A stretch of 64,000 bases of DNA, from positions 558,001 through 622,000 of the forward strand of contig JAVHNS010000007.1 of NCBI GenBank assembly GCA_036872755.1, in the 5' to 3' direction. The number at the start of each line of letters is the position of its first letter. Position 1 is the first letter of the stretch. This DNA is from Orbilia blumenaviensis (taxonomy: Eukaryota > Ascomycota > Orbiliomycetes > Orbiliales > Orbiliaceae). The translations under genes were made by a program, and so were the position numbers. Below the pieces are notes generated by a model that was not told the DNA's origin, did not search any database, and saw only the letters and a list, made by a program, of their open reading frames with translations. This document shows, piece by piece, positions 47,554-58,747 of the stretch.

Positions 47554-47978
47554 TGATGACACGCAAAGTTTGGGCCACTTCGGTGGAGGCTTGTTCACAC
47601 GGGGCCAAATGTAGCATAATAGTGGTGTATAATTTTTTTGTTTATACCACTCCCCTGTTTTTACAAGAAAAACAAAACGACGACACTTTTTTTTTTCTTA
47701 CTTGTGTTTTTATTGAAGCGTTGTTATTATTCATGACCTTTCTCTCTATATATCCTCGCCGGGCTCTCTATGTCTATCTCTATTGTTTTACGATTTTTTT
47801 TATATTCAGGGCATGAATATACTGGGAAAATGGCGTTTAGTGTGTACATTTTTTTTAAAAATTTTTTTTTTTTTTTTTTTTTTGATGATGGGGCTACCTA
47901 GAGTGTATTATATGATAAGGCAATTGGAGATACCGAATGAGATAGTAAAAGTGTGGCAAGGCTGTAGTCGGTGTACAC

Positions 47979-48305
47979 ATGTAGTATATTTAGAAGTCTG
48001 CATCGACATGACCGTTTTTATTAGAAATTAGTTAAGGAGTCAAGGCCTTTTTTTTTTTTTTTTTTTTTTGGCTGCTGCTGCTAAGCTATATATGCCGCTG
48101 CAATCAATAGACTGATAGGATAGGTCCTGATGCGACAGACAAATGATATGGTTATGTGGTATATTTGGAAAGCTGCATCGGCATGATCCTTTTTGTAGAA
48201 ATTGGTTAAGGATTCAAGGACCTTCTTTTTGGCTACTGCTAGGCTATGCTGCTGCTATCAATGGACCGATAGGATAGGTTCTAGTGTGACAGACAATGAT
48301 ATGAT
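47979..48305. repeat. Imperfect tandem duplication, two ~150-175 nt units
   Basis: Unit 1 (47979-48153) and unit 2 (48154-48305) align along their full length. Shared blocks include GTATATTT, CTGCATCG-CATGA-C, TAGAAATT-GTTAAGGA-TCAAGG, GGCT-CTGCT, and GATAGGATAGGT followed by GACAGAC and AATGATATG. Unit 1 carries a 22-base T run where unit 2 has only CCTTCTTTTT. By eye about four fifths of positions agree. Confidence 0.85.
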
Positions 48306-48315
48306 ATGATATGAT

Positions 48316-48341
48316 ATAATCATGATCATGATCATGATTAT
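48316..48341. repeat. 26-bp perfect palindrome
   Basis: ATAAT, then repeated CATGAT units, then ATTAT read identically on both strands over 26 bp. It directly follows unit 2 of the tandem duplication and a short ATGAT repeat. Confidence 0.9.
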
Positions 48342-51300
48342 GATTGTAGGGTTAACGTTTGAGGCAGGTGTGGTTTTTGTTTTATATACCGATATATATA
48401 CTACCTTATACCTAGGCTTTATATATATATGGAATCTACGGGAACGGACTCGGGCGCTCAAAGCGATAATGGTCTGCCTGGGCATTTTTGGAGGGGGTTC
48501 ATAAAAGTTATAAAACAAAAGGCATGGAAGTTCTAGAATGAGAAGTGGCGAAACCGATGGCGTTTTGGAAAATATAGATATATATATCCTACGGTCCTAG
48601 GCAAGCTGTTTCATAAGATAAAAAAAATCCCGTGACTTTTTTTTTTCAAATGGTATATACTTACATACATGTACGACTTGAGTCGTGGACTTTTTTCCAA
48701 CATGGACGGAAAAGAAGGACCTTGCATTTATGCATGCATGGGTAAGTTTATGGCGGCGAGCGGGGCGCCATTTTTTGACAGGGTCCGTGTGTTCCTGGCG
48801 GGGGTCTGCTCTTTTCTTTCCCTTTTGTTCGGGTTCGAAATCTAATTATAGGACCAACTAGGTACCTAATCTTGTTCACATTCGGGCCGCTGTGTGTGCT
48901 ATTACATACATGTGTTCTTGGTGTGATTTATGTTGGAAATATGTATGTATGCTAAGTAAGTATTTTAGACCGCTGCGTGCGGAATAGTGCAGGGTATGTA
49001 GGTATCTAGTTCGAAGGGAAGGGAAGGGAAGGGGGTGGGCGCTTATACGCTCTGTCTGTCTATTTTTCTTTCTTTGATGCTCTTTTTGACTGCTGGACAG
49101 GGAAAAAAAAAAAAAAAAAAGAAAAAAAGAAAAAAAGACCGATCGAGCATGCTTGTGTGTATGAGTATGGACGGATTGAGCGAAAGTTTAGCACTTTTTT
49201 TTTTTTTTTTTTTTTTTGCCTTTGATCTTGTCAGGGAGGGGATGGGATGGGATCCTTGAACCGGAGAACTGGGTCTTGTGATGTTGACAATTGGATTGTG
49301 CACTTATTTTTGGGGGGAGATGGAATCTAATTTCGCAATTCGGATAACACAACACCGCACCTTAGCTGATGGAAATAAAATAAAATAAACAATGAGGCTA
49401 ATATAAAATTTTGGGCTGAGCTTGGTTAGTTAGTTAGCTAATAGTTAGCTAGTAGGAAATTGCTGAAGATGATGTTTTTTTAAAATGGATATAGCAGATC
49501 CGAAGTGTTCATTCAAAAAGAGGAAGGCTCTTGTCGGTGGAGAAGAAGAAGAAGAAGAAGAAGAAGAAGAAGAAGGGGGATTCATTCAGGTACCGGTACG
49601 CAGTACAGGACAGGAGTACCCCGTAACTACCTAGGAATGCATGCACAAAAGGGTGGCCAATTCCAAGCGAGAGTCAGGTACGCATCCCCACCCCCATCCA
49701 CCCATCCATCCACTCAAGAGTAGGTACCTAGTGTAGTATAGATACTTACCCACATATACGGGTGAATTGCCATAAAATACAAAAAAAAAAAAAAAAAAAA
49801 AATGAGAGAGAAAAAGAAGAAGAAGAAGTGGATATGGAGGATCCACAGATGACATACTATACTCTGCTATACGTAGTACTGCCGGGTGCGTAAAAAAGGT
49901 AGCGCCACTTTTTTTTTGAGGCTAGTAGGAGACCAGGAAGCAGGCGCCCGCGCGGCCTCTTTTGGATTGTACCATGCAGGGCCCGGCATGCACGTCTTTT
50001 TCATGTAGGTCTGCATGCAACCCAGGCCGTCGGCTGGTGGATATGTAAAATATGTATGTATGTAGGTGCTCGTCGATCAGCTAGTATAATAAATGTCGAC
50101 GGTTATATGTCTCCTGACGGGTACATTAGCCCTTCTTCTTTTTTTTGATCAATTAATAGATGTCCGCTATAGCTTGCACTAGCTCAGCTTGTTGAGCGAG
50201 GGCGGGGGGATGTACTGTGTAAACGCTGGATCTGTATAAGTAATTAATTTAGCACTCTATTTTGGGGGGTTTAATTGGGATCAAGAAGAGTATTTTCGTT
50301 TTTCTGTCCGTGGTTCGGCGCCATTGTGCAGATATAATATGCAAGGCTAAAATGACATTACGTTGGAGTTTAATTTCGCTTTTTTTTTTTTTTTTTTTTT
50401 CTTTCTGGTTGAATCCGTGAGTTTGTTATTTATTTATTTATTTTTTTTTGAAAGGAAGGTAAGGAAGGAAGAAAGGCTTTCGAAATTTCTAGTTTTCCGG
50501 GATGATGGATGCTGATCGTGCACATGATGGGATCGTGATATCTTTTTTTTCTCTGATGGGAGATGACGATGTAATGTTATATAATGAAGTCGGAGATTGG
50601 CAATATAAGCTATCTGTTATTTTGATCTGCTTAACAAACATACAACAACAACATATATACGTAATGTAAGTACACCCAGCTGGCCATGGGTGAGGAAGCT
50701 GGAAGCTAGGTAGGTAGTCAGAGTATTATTATTATTGTCCCGGGCCAGGGAATGCATGCCCGGGCGAATGAATGAATGAATGTAAAATGAATTAGACTTA
50801 TCTTCGGTGGAGTGGAGGGGACCCACCCACCCGAGCCGGATAGTTACATGCCCACCTCCCACCACAGTATCCTACGTATATCCAAGTATCCAAGCCAGTA
50901 TACTAATACACTATACTATACTATTCTCTCCAGTAGAGAGTGCAGTAGAGGTATCGGTACAGGGACAACTCACCATAATCTTGTCTCATCTACATTAGGT
51001 ACTTCGAGGAGGCTTCAGGTATTCTAATTCTCTTGCTCGGTCCCAATCGATGGGGCATCGAATAGCACCCAACCAATCAACTTCAAACCAGATAATATGC
51101 CCCCCCCAACGGTTAGTTAGCACGTTAGTTAGCACGTTAGTTAGTTAGCCTGGGGGGCCTGCAGAATTTACCGACCGAGTCACGTACCTACATATACCCA
51201 CATACTTACATACCTACATACATACATTGCCTTATCCGCCCCGTCCTGCTTGGTCGTGGGTGGTGGTCATGGTGGTGTGAATGTGCTGCACAACATTCCA

Positions 51301-52637
51301 GGTCCTTGCATTAGTTTAGCCCCTCCTTCCCGCCCGGTCTGGTCTGGTCTCTTGTCTCCCGATTCATTGATTCTGATCTTTTTGATTCGATTCGCCATTT
51401 TACCTTTGCTTTCTTGCTATTTGCTATTAATACTTTTTTGGGGGAGGTTGTTCATCATCCAAACAATTGTAATTGGCCCGATCAATCCACTGCTACTGCT
51501 ATCGGTGTACTACGAATGAGTGAATGATCTAATTATATTGCTTGAACTCAAGTTTAACTATACTGGGTTCGTACCTGGATTAGCTGGCAGCTGTAATACA
51601 TCTTTTGTTTTGCAATCGATCCCTTCTTTTTCTTTCTGTTCTTTCTGTTCGTTCTATCTCTTCTCTTGTTTCTTCTCTTGTCTCTTCTCTTCTTCTCTCA
51701 CTCGCTCAACTCGCCTTGCCCTGGACCGCACACGCAGACGAGAAGCTTCCAAAGGGGAATCAGTTCCTGTCCCGTCTGCCTCGGATTCTCTGTCTCTGTC
51801 TCTCTTTCTATCATTCCTCTATATCTCTCGACCCTTCTTCTCCTTCTCCTTCTCCTTCTTCTTCTGCTAGCCTGCTGCTGCTGCTGCTGCATACCATCGT
51901 TGTCATCGTCATCATTGTAGTCGTCGGGATTCCACTCCTTCTTCCTCCTTTTGTGTTAGATCTATCTCCTCTCTCTCTCTCTCTTATCGTATTATCGACC
52001 CGCTTTCTCTCTGTCTCTCTCGCTCTCGCTCTCCGCTTCTGACCGGTTGGCCTTTCTCTCCTTCTTTTCTTCTTCACTCCACCCTGGACTGACTTCCCTT
52101 CCCTTCCCTTCCAGTCAAGCTAGCAGCGGTAAGACAAAATAGAACCATCTTTTGCTTCTTATCATTTTATACTATCGCTTCTTTATTTTATTTTTTTGTT
52201 TATATTATCTCCCCTCCCCTCCCCAGTTCAGTTCTCTCGACCCGTTCTAGTTCTGGGCCAATCCACCTTGGCTAGAAAAGAGAAGAAGAAGAAAAGAAAA
52301 AAAAGATCCGTCCGTTCCTTTCGACATCTACTTTATTAGTAGTAGTAGCACCCACCTGCAGCACCACCACCACTAGCAGCCTCCTATTCTCTCTCTCTCT
52401 CTCTTATTCCTCCTCCTCTCTCCTGACCTGCCAACTTGACTCCTCGAAAAAAAGACTAAAACCCTTCGATCGAACTTCCCTTCCTTCTCGGATCACTAGG
52501 ATTTTGGATTTGGACTTAGAATCAAATACGCTGCGTCATCTGCCGTATCGATCGATCATTTAATTCCATTTTTTTTTATTACTCCCCGACGAGACTCCAA
52601 CGATACTGCGAATACGTCTACAATACGATACCTCCGT

Positions 52638-52670
52638 ATGATAAGTACCTATTCAGATAAGGATACTTAG
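52638..52670 (+). promoter_or_regulatory. Upstream open reading frame 1 of STE50
   Basis: ATG followed by nine codons and TAG within the otherwise ATG-poor leader. It would be translated only if the transcript starts upstream of it. Confidence 0.4.
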
Positions 52671-52705
52671 ACCGATACCGATACCGATACCGATTACAGA
52701 CACAT

Positions 52706-52771
52706 ATGCAACTCTCGCATCTTTCTTTCTACATCTCCTGCTTCTCGTCAGTCGCCTTCCTCCGTCGGTGA
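52706..52771 (+). promoter_or_regulatory. Upstream open reading frame 2 of STE50
   Basis: A 21-codon frame ending in TGA; it is the last ATG before the STE50 start, 713 nt upstream. Its start context is ACATATG, a moderate match to fungal initiation sites. Confidence 0.4.
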
Positions 52772-53418
52772 ACTCGGTCTGATTCGAATCAATCTTCTAA
52801 GGAGTTACTATCTTCCGAAAAAGAAAAATTAAAATAAAATAAAATAAAAAGGAAAGGAGAATAAGATAGAAATAGAAGAGGCAGGCAGGGAAAAGAGTTA
52901 AATCCGATATTTAGTATTCAAAAAGCATTTTAATTCTTCCAGCTTGGACAGGCACAGGAACGCAACTACCACGCACGCACATACATACACACGTTGGCTT
53001 CCCTTCCTCTCTCTCTCTCGTTCTCTCCCCCACCACCGCCTTTCCGCCCATCATCACCAATCATCATCAACATCAACATCAACCATCACGATCAAAAAAA
53101 AAAAAAAAACCAACAGTCCACCCACCATCCTCCTTTGAACATCTAATTATTCCACCCGCCTTACTCATACTATATCGATAACCAAAAAGCCTTTCTCTCA
53201 TTCTCCCGAGAAGAAAAAAAAAGTAAAAGGAAAAGGGAAAAAAAGGGCACACCCCTCAAACAACCTCCAAAATTTCACGACTCATCCCCTCTCTCCTTCG
53301 CCCGCTCTCCTCCCTCAGGGCCAGACCTCTATCGCCGCCTGGCGAAGAGTTTCCTCCTCTCTCCCCGGAGCTCCCTCACACTCCGACCTCCCCCAGGTCG
53401 CCACGCAACAACATCACA

Positions 53419-55200
53419 ATGACCTCCCCTCAGTATGCCACAATGCCAGCCTCGCCGAACAAAATACCATCCGCTCAGGCGACTCCCACTTTTGCCCAGA
53501 TGCAGCAGCAACAGCATATACCCGAATTACCCAACAAGAACATCATGAACTGGTCCACCGAGGATGTCGTTACTTTTATGAACGAGTTGGGTCTGCCTCA
53601 GTACCCGGATGCTTGGATAGGTAAGCCTTTTTTTATACATACATATATGTGCGTGCGTGTGTATACTCCCGGCCGAATGTGATGGGGGAGAGTCGATCCC
53701 TTCAGTTCCCAGGCACGCACGCACGCACACTCTCAACAAAAAAAAAAAAACGATCGATCAGCGGGAGTTTAGAGAGAAGAGAAAAACGTGGTTACTGACA
53801 TTTCCGGCAATGGATTTGCAAAAACAGATAACGAGGTCACCGGCGATGCACTCATTCACCTGAATCATGACGAATTGCTAGAGATGGGAATCGAAAGTAT
53901 CGGACACAGAATGCAGATACTCAAGGCTGTATACAAAGTCAAGATCGCTCACGAGGTCCCCATCGAGCCAGAACATTACGTTCCAATCAGTAAGCATTTT
54001 TTTCCTTCTCTTCCTCTTCGGCAGTTCAGCTCTAAGCCCCCGAAACATTTCAACTAATTTCCGACTTTTTTTTTGTGTGTCCGTGCAGCCGCCAATCCAG
54101 CCGATGCCAACCCCGATACCACATTCGTCACCATATCCGAATTCCAGCAGCTGATATCCGCGGTGAAATTACGTGACGACAAGGTGTTCACATTAGAGCA
54201 GGAGTTGAGGAGGGTTAATGAGGCATTCAACAGGCTGCGAGAGGAGATGCTGCCGATCCTGAAGACCATCAAGAACGAAACAAAACCCCTACCGAAACCG
54301 TCATCCAACTCAACAGCCACCTCGACTACACCGACCTACAAGGACTTCGACTATGCCGCTTATGATAGGGATTCGACTTACAGGTCCCGAGGACAGGACC
54401 ATACTTCTGAAAGTGTCGACATCCGACGTGAACCCACCCCACAACCCGTACTGTCACAGCCGCCGACGAGGAAGTACTCGGTCAAGAAGGTGGATAAGAA
54501 CCACCTGAAGGGAGCGATATCCCCGACGACCGACAGGAGCACGATCCGCGAGCAATTCGCAACCGTCAAGGAAACCGGCACGCTCGACTCGATAGCTAGT
54601 ACGCTGATCCAGACACCCAGCAGTGCCATCCAATCGCCTCCCACGGGGACGGCGAAAGACAGATCCGAATCCACAGTATCTCTACCGGCAAACACCCTCC
54701 CACCGCCCATATCACCCCACAACCCTGCCGGCGGTTTGCAACGGAGCTTCAGCACGAGGCCCAGTGGCCGGTACACCACTCGGTCGTCGAGAGATGAGAT
54801 TTTGGAGCACCCGAGAGCCCGTTCGCGGGATCGGGACACTCGAAGACAGGACCACCCACCGATGGCATCACCACCCGCAGCGGACGACGAGGGCAGCAAT
54901 CCGCCCACCGTCGAGATTTTCAAGTCGTTCAGAGTATCCATGGACGACCCATGCTACAAGGTGCTCCCCGCCGCACTCAAGCGGTACAACATCCAGGCCG
55001 ATTGGCAGCATTACGCACTGTACATTGTGTACGGTGATCAGGAGCGCTGCCTGGGGTATGAGGAGAAGCCCCTCATCTTGTTCAAACAGTTGGACAAGGA
55101 GGGCAAGAAGCCCATGTTTATGCTGAGGCGACATATTAACCCGGAATCCGGGCAGCCCAGCGGTGTGGTTACTGCTAACCCACCGGGAGGCGTCCTATAG
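53419..55200 (+). CDS. STE50: MAPK cascade adaptor STE50 (SAM and RA domains), three exons
   Basis: A 491-residue adaptor that binds the MAPKKK Ste11 and links it to Cdc42/Ras-type GTPases and membrane sensors in pheromone, filamentation and osmotic-stress signalling. Exons are 53419-53620, 53828-53989 and 54089-55200. The SAM domain spans residues ~43-110: NWSTEDVVTFMNELGLPQY, DNEVTGDALIHLNHDELLEM, IGHRMQILKAVYKVK. A coiled-coil segment (LRDDKVFTLEQELRRVNEAF) follows. The Ras-association domain is near residues 395-475: FKSFRVSMDDPCYKVLPAAL, YNIQADWQHYALYIVYGD and PLILFKQLDKEGKKPMFMLR. The Ser/Pro-rich linker has several SP/TP sites, a plausible target of MAPK feedback (inference). Intron 1 is 207 nt and contains an inverted GTGC/GCAC repeat. 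Confidence 0.96.
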
Positions 55201-56334
55201 GGGTTTTTCATTATTATTATATCAATATTATATCCCGTTTCTTCTCTGTTTTTTGTTTTTTTACGGTCTTCTTAAGTGGTTAAAGTCTTCATGTTTCTGG
55301 TTGTAAAGCATCTTACGGAAAAAGCCAGCGGTTTTCTGTTTCTGGGCACCTTTTTCTTCTTCTTCTTCTTCTTTTTTAGCCTCTCAAACTGATATCAGCA
55401 TCTTTTTTTTTTATTACACTGTTGTCTTTATTGGCTACTCATTACTCTTACTATTACTACTACTACCACCGCTACCCTTTTAACTACTACTAAACTGGGC
55501 ATATGTTTATGTTTTTGTTTCTCTCGCTCTCGATGGCTTCTCTCTCTCTCGTCTATGGGTTTTCCTTTCCTTCATACTACTGTCTGTATTATTCTTCAAT
55601 GTGTATACATTTTAACACCTTACTACCACTACCACCACCATTACTACCATACCACTACTTTTACTCTTGCTACTCTACCACTCTACTATCACAGCTACCT
55701 CCATGTTTTACCTACCCACCTCATAACTATCAGCCATAAAATCATTATGGTCAATATATTCTTGATACCATCCTCATTGTCATGCAAGTGTCTTTTAGTA
55801 CTCTTTTTTTTTTTCAAGATTTTTTTGTGTACATGAATTTGGTTTATTACCGCGGGGGACTTAGAGATACGAGCGATGTTGGGAAATGAGAGAGATGTAA
55901 TTACGATTGAGTACCTGGGTATCATGTTGTTGCTTTTGGAATGGCACGCTCCGGCTATAAAAGGCATTGTACTTATCTTAAGTTCAAACTACATTTCGCG
56001 CGATAGTACCACTGGATGGTGCAATTAACGTGTTATTTTGTATATAACCAATTGTATGACAAGAAATTATTCCAGCTTAAATTCACGTTCATTATTACAA
56101 TGAGAATACTGATATTATAAGAAAGAGAGAGAGAGAGAGACTTTTCAGAATATTGATTGATTATCGTACACTAGATGCAGGTCCGGTGGTTGTAGTCGCT
56201 GTCGCTGTCGTGGTTCCCATTATTGAAAAGAGATGGAAATGAAGGATGGTTGGGTAGGATGTAGGTAATGTACAGCGTTCCGATGCGGTTTGAGATATGG
56301 TATCTTCTGGTATTATGGAATGGTGGGGGTTTTT
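55201..56334. other. Convergent 3' region STE50 / Lys-Glu-rich protein gene
   Basis: Both neighbours end here. TAC/CTA triplet repeats (about 55448-55490 and 55618-55690), a CTT run near 55355-55373 and a GA run (56124-56140) are seen. No gene is recognised. Confidence 0.55.
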
Positions 56335-57295
56335 CTATGAGGACTTCTTGTCGTCGTCGTCGGATTTCTTTTCGGGTTTCTTTTCCTCCTTCTTGTCTTC
56401 CTTTGGTTCTTCCTTCTTTTCCTCCTTCTTATCTTCTTTCTTTTCCTCCTTCTTTTCCTCCTTTGGTTCCTAGGGAGTTGGTGGATGTTAGTATTATTCT
56501 CTTTTTTGGGTATGTGGAATGTGGGTTTTTTTTGGATGACGTACCGGCTTGTCTTCCTTCTTATCCTCCTTCTTGTCTTCTGTCTTCTTCTCCTCCTTCT
56601 TGCCTTCTGCCTTCTTCTCCTCCTTCTTGTCTTCTGTCTTCTCCTCCTTTGGTTCCTCCTTCTCCTCTTTCTTTGGCTCCTCCTTCTCCTCCCTCTCCTC
56701 TTTCTCCTCTTTCTCCTCCTTCTTTACTTCTGGCTCAGCTGGTTTGGGAGCTGGCTCCTTTTTCTCTTCCTTTGGTGGTGGTGGAGGTGGGTGAGACTCG
56801 GCCTTAACGGCGTGGGAGTCGTGATGGCCGTCGTCGTGGTGGCCGCCCTTGTGCGGGGCGGGCGACGAGTTGATGAGCCAGTATGACTGTTATCACATCA
56901 CATCATATAATTAGGTAGGTAGTTAGCAAATCTATATTGTAGATGGTTCCAATTGGATACCTAGGTAAGATAGGATAGGATAAGATGAGATAAAAGGTGG
57001 AGGACTTACGGCGGGAACGGTGAAGCCGACGGCGGCGAGTAGCCTAATTTTTTATTCAATTGGTTAGGTAGTGTGGCTTTTAAGTTTATACGGTCTATTT
57101 TCTGTCTTGATAGAAGGGTATGGGATATGGAGGATGGAAGTGGGTGTACCAAGGGGTGTCGCTGGTCTTCTCGTAGGCGTGGTGGGCGTCGGAGTAGGAA
57201 CGGCGGCCGACGACTCTGTTCACGCTTCGGGATGCTAGAGTGCTGGTTCGGGAGGTGGCGATGGTGGCCAGACGGCGGGTTGTGGGGCGGAACAT
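56335..57295 (-). CDS. Predicted mitochondrial single-pass protein with Lys/Glu-rich tail (four exons)
   Basis: Not assigned to a known function. The 218-residue product comes from exons 57295-57150, 57043-57010, 56886-56545 and 56469-56335; all joins are in frame with GT-AG ends. The first ~35 residues (MFRPTTRRLATIATSRTST and on to VVGRRSYS) have many Arg/Ser/Thr and no acids, a convincing matrix-targeting sequence with a possible cleavage site near RRSYS. A hydrophobic segment, WLLAAVGFTVPA, follows at residues ~49-60 and extends to SYWLI. Next is a His/Asp-rich stretch (HKGGHHDDGHHDSH), then about 130 residues of Lys/Glu repeats (EEKKEEKK, EDKKEDKK) ending in DDDDKKSS. The topology suggests an inner-membrane anchor with a charged domain in the matrix or intermembrane space; this is inference. 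Confidence 0.75.
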
Positions 57296-58747
57296 TTTTA
57301 TTTTTATTTTTATATTTTTATATTTTATTGTCAATTGGGAGTGGGAGTGAGTGTATAGGTATGTATGTATGTATGTTGTGTATACCTCGGGTGAAGTGGC
57401 GACTATGATGATGGAGATAAGATAGTGGTGGATAGGACCAAGGGGAGGGATCAATTGATTGATCAAATGGTACACCTAGTACTCTTATATATATATGCCT
57501 ACTAATGGGCTGACTAGCTAGGCTAGGAGTATATGTAGTAAGTAAAAGGAAGCCCCCGAGGAATGTGGACTTTCGGAAAGTGCGGGTTTTTTCTTCTTAA
57601 AAATTGTGTGTTTTTTTTTTTTTTTTTTTCAATTCCCAGCCGCCTTTTCGGTTTTTGGAGGCTAACTTGGGTGAATCCTCCGGGGGAGGTGCCCCGGGAT
57701 GCGATGACGTCTATTTTCAATTTCCTATTTCTATTTTCTATTTCTATTTTCTAGCGGACGGGTTCCGTCTTGGCTTCCCGGTGGTTGTGTTGGCCCGGGA
57801 CTGATGCGATATGATATGATATGATATGATAGACTGATTGATCTGATTGTGGGTTTTTTATCTTATCGGATCAGTGCAGTGGTGTCTGGCTGGCAACGGA
57901 AGGGCAGTTGCTGTTACTGTCTGCTTCCCCACCAAACTACCCAGAACCAGACTAGAACGAGAGCCCTCGTCACAGCTTGCACTGCCAAAGACGCATCCTG
58001 CTAGGAGCTTACACTCAGTCAGTCAGTCACGTCGTTTTCCTACTCCCCTGCTGGCAAAGTGCAGGTTGAATTGCTCATCTAAATTCTTTCGCTTCCCTTT
58101 GAAAACATTCAAACCTCGAAGATACATTTCGTGAATCTCAAGAGAGAGAGAGATAGAGAGGGAGTTAGCTCTTGTATTGGGAATTTTTGTTGCTGTGGTG
58201 GGGTTAACGGGTTTGTGAGCAACCACCAAATCCATCCATCCAACCAATCCAACCAAGCTTGTGTGAGATAAGTGAGAGAGCGAGTGAGGGGAGCTTCACG
58301 AACCTCAGGTCTGTCAAATAGTACCCACCACCTTTTCTTGACTCAATCCCCCAGTCTTACCTTTTATCCCTGTGGTTCTTTCTTTTCTAGCTGGATCCTT
58401 TTATATATTGGTACTAGATTGTATTATCTTCTTCGACTTCCTCTTCTCCTGTCACGCTCCCGGTTTCTGAGTTCAGCTGCTTATTCTTCTGCCTGTCCTA
58501 GATTCTGGGGCCCTAGATCCACCTACCCGAGCACGTCTCCTCCTCCTCCTCCTCCTCTGGCTTCACGTTACCCCCCATCCAACCCACACAGAAAATACCA
58601 CGTCCTTTGATTCCATCACCACCACCACCAAACATAACAATCATCATCGTTATCATCTTAACTATCATAGCTTGCAGAATACAGAATAACCAATCCCTTT
58701 TTTTTTTTGTTATTTTACCTCCATATTGAGGAATCGACGTCGTCAAA
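57296..58747. promoter_or_regulatory. Divergent region upstream of the Lys/Glu-rich protein gene and CAND1
   Basis: The interval holds both promoters. A 19-base T run lies at 57611-57629 and an ATGAT repeat near 57804-57830. From 57829 to the CAND1 start there is no plus-strand ATG in about 920 nt, where about 14 are expected, implying a long scanned 5' leader for CAND1. GA (58140-58162) and CTC (58538-58556) microsatellites lie in that leader. Confidence 0.55.

Larger units (their letters stand above)
47554..51525. other. Repeat-rich intergenic DNA between ELG1 and the STE50 leader
   Basis: No gene is seen across about 4 kb. A/T homopolymers of 18-23 bases occur at 47862-47883, 48048-48069, 49103-49120, 49195-49217, 49781-49802 and 50380-50400. 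Microsatellites include GAA (about 49541-49575), GGGAA (about 49015-49032) and ACAT/CTAC types (about 51185-51230). A diverged tandem duplication and a palindrome lie at 47.98-48.34 kb and are listed separately. Confidence 0.6.
51526..53418 (+). promoter_or_regulatory. ATG-depleted, pyrimidine-rich leader region of STE50
   Basis: Between 51526 and the STE50 start codon there are only two ATG triplets on the plus strand, at 52638 and 52706; about 30 would be expected by chance. The last 710 nt have none. C/T-rich blocks (51600-52120, 52380-52440, 52990-53060, 53280-53400) look like fungal transcription-start and leader DNA. The pattern implies a very long 5' untranslated region, possibly with an intron. 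Confidence 0.6.

Noticed and set aside
57405..57511. ATGATGA followed about 100 nt later by CTGA, as in a C/D snoRNA
   Set aside because: The bases flanking the boxes do not pair, no rRNA complement was recognised, and the ATGATGA is part of a GATGAT-type simple repeat.
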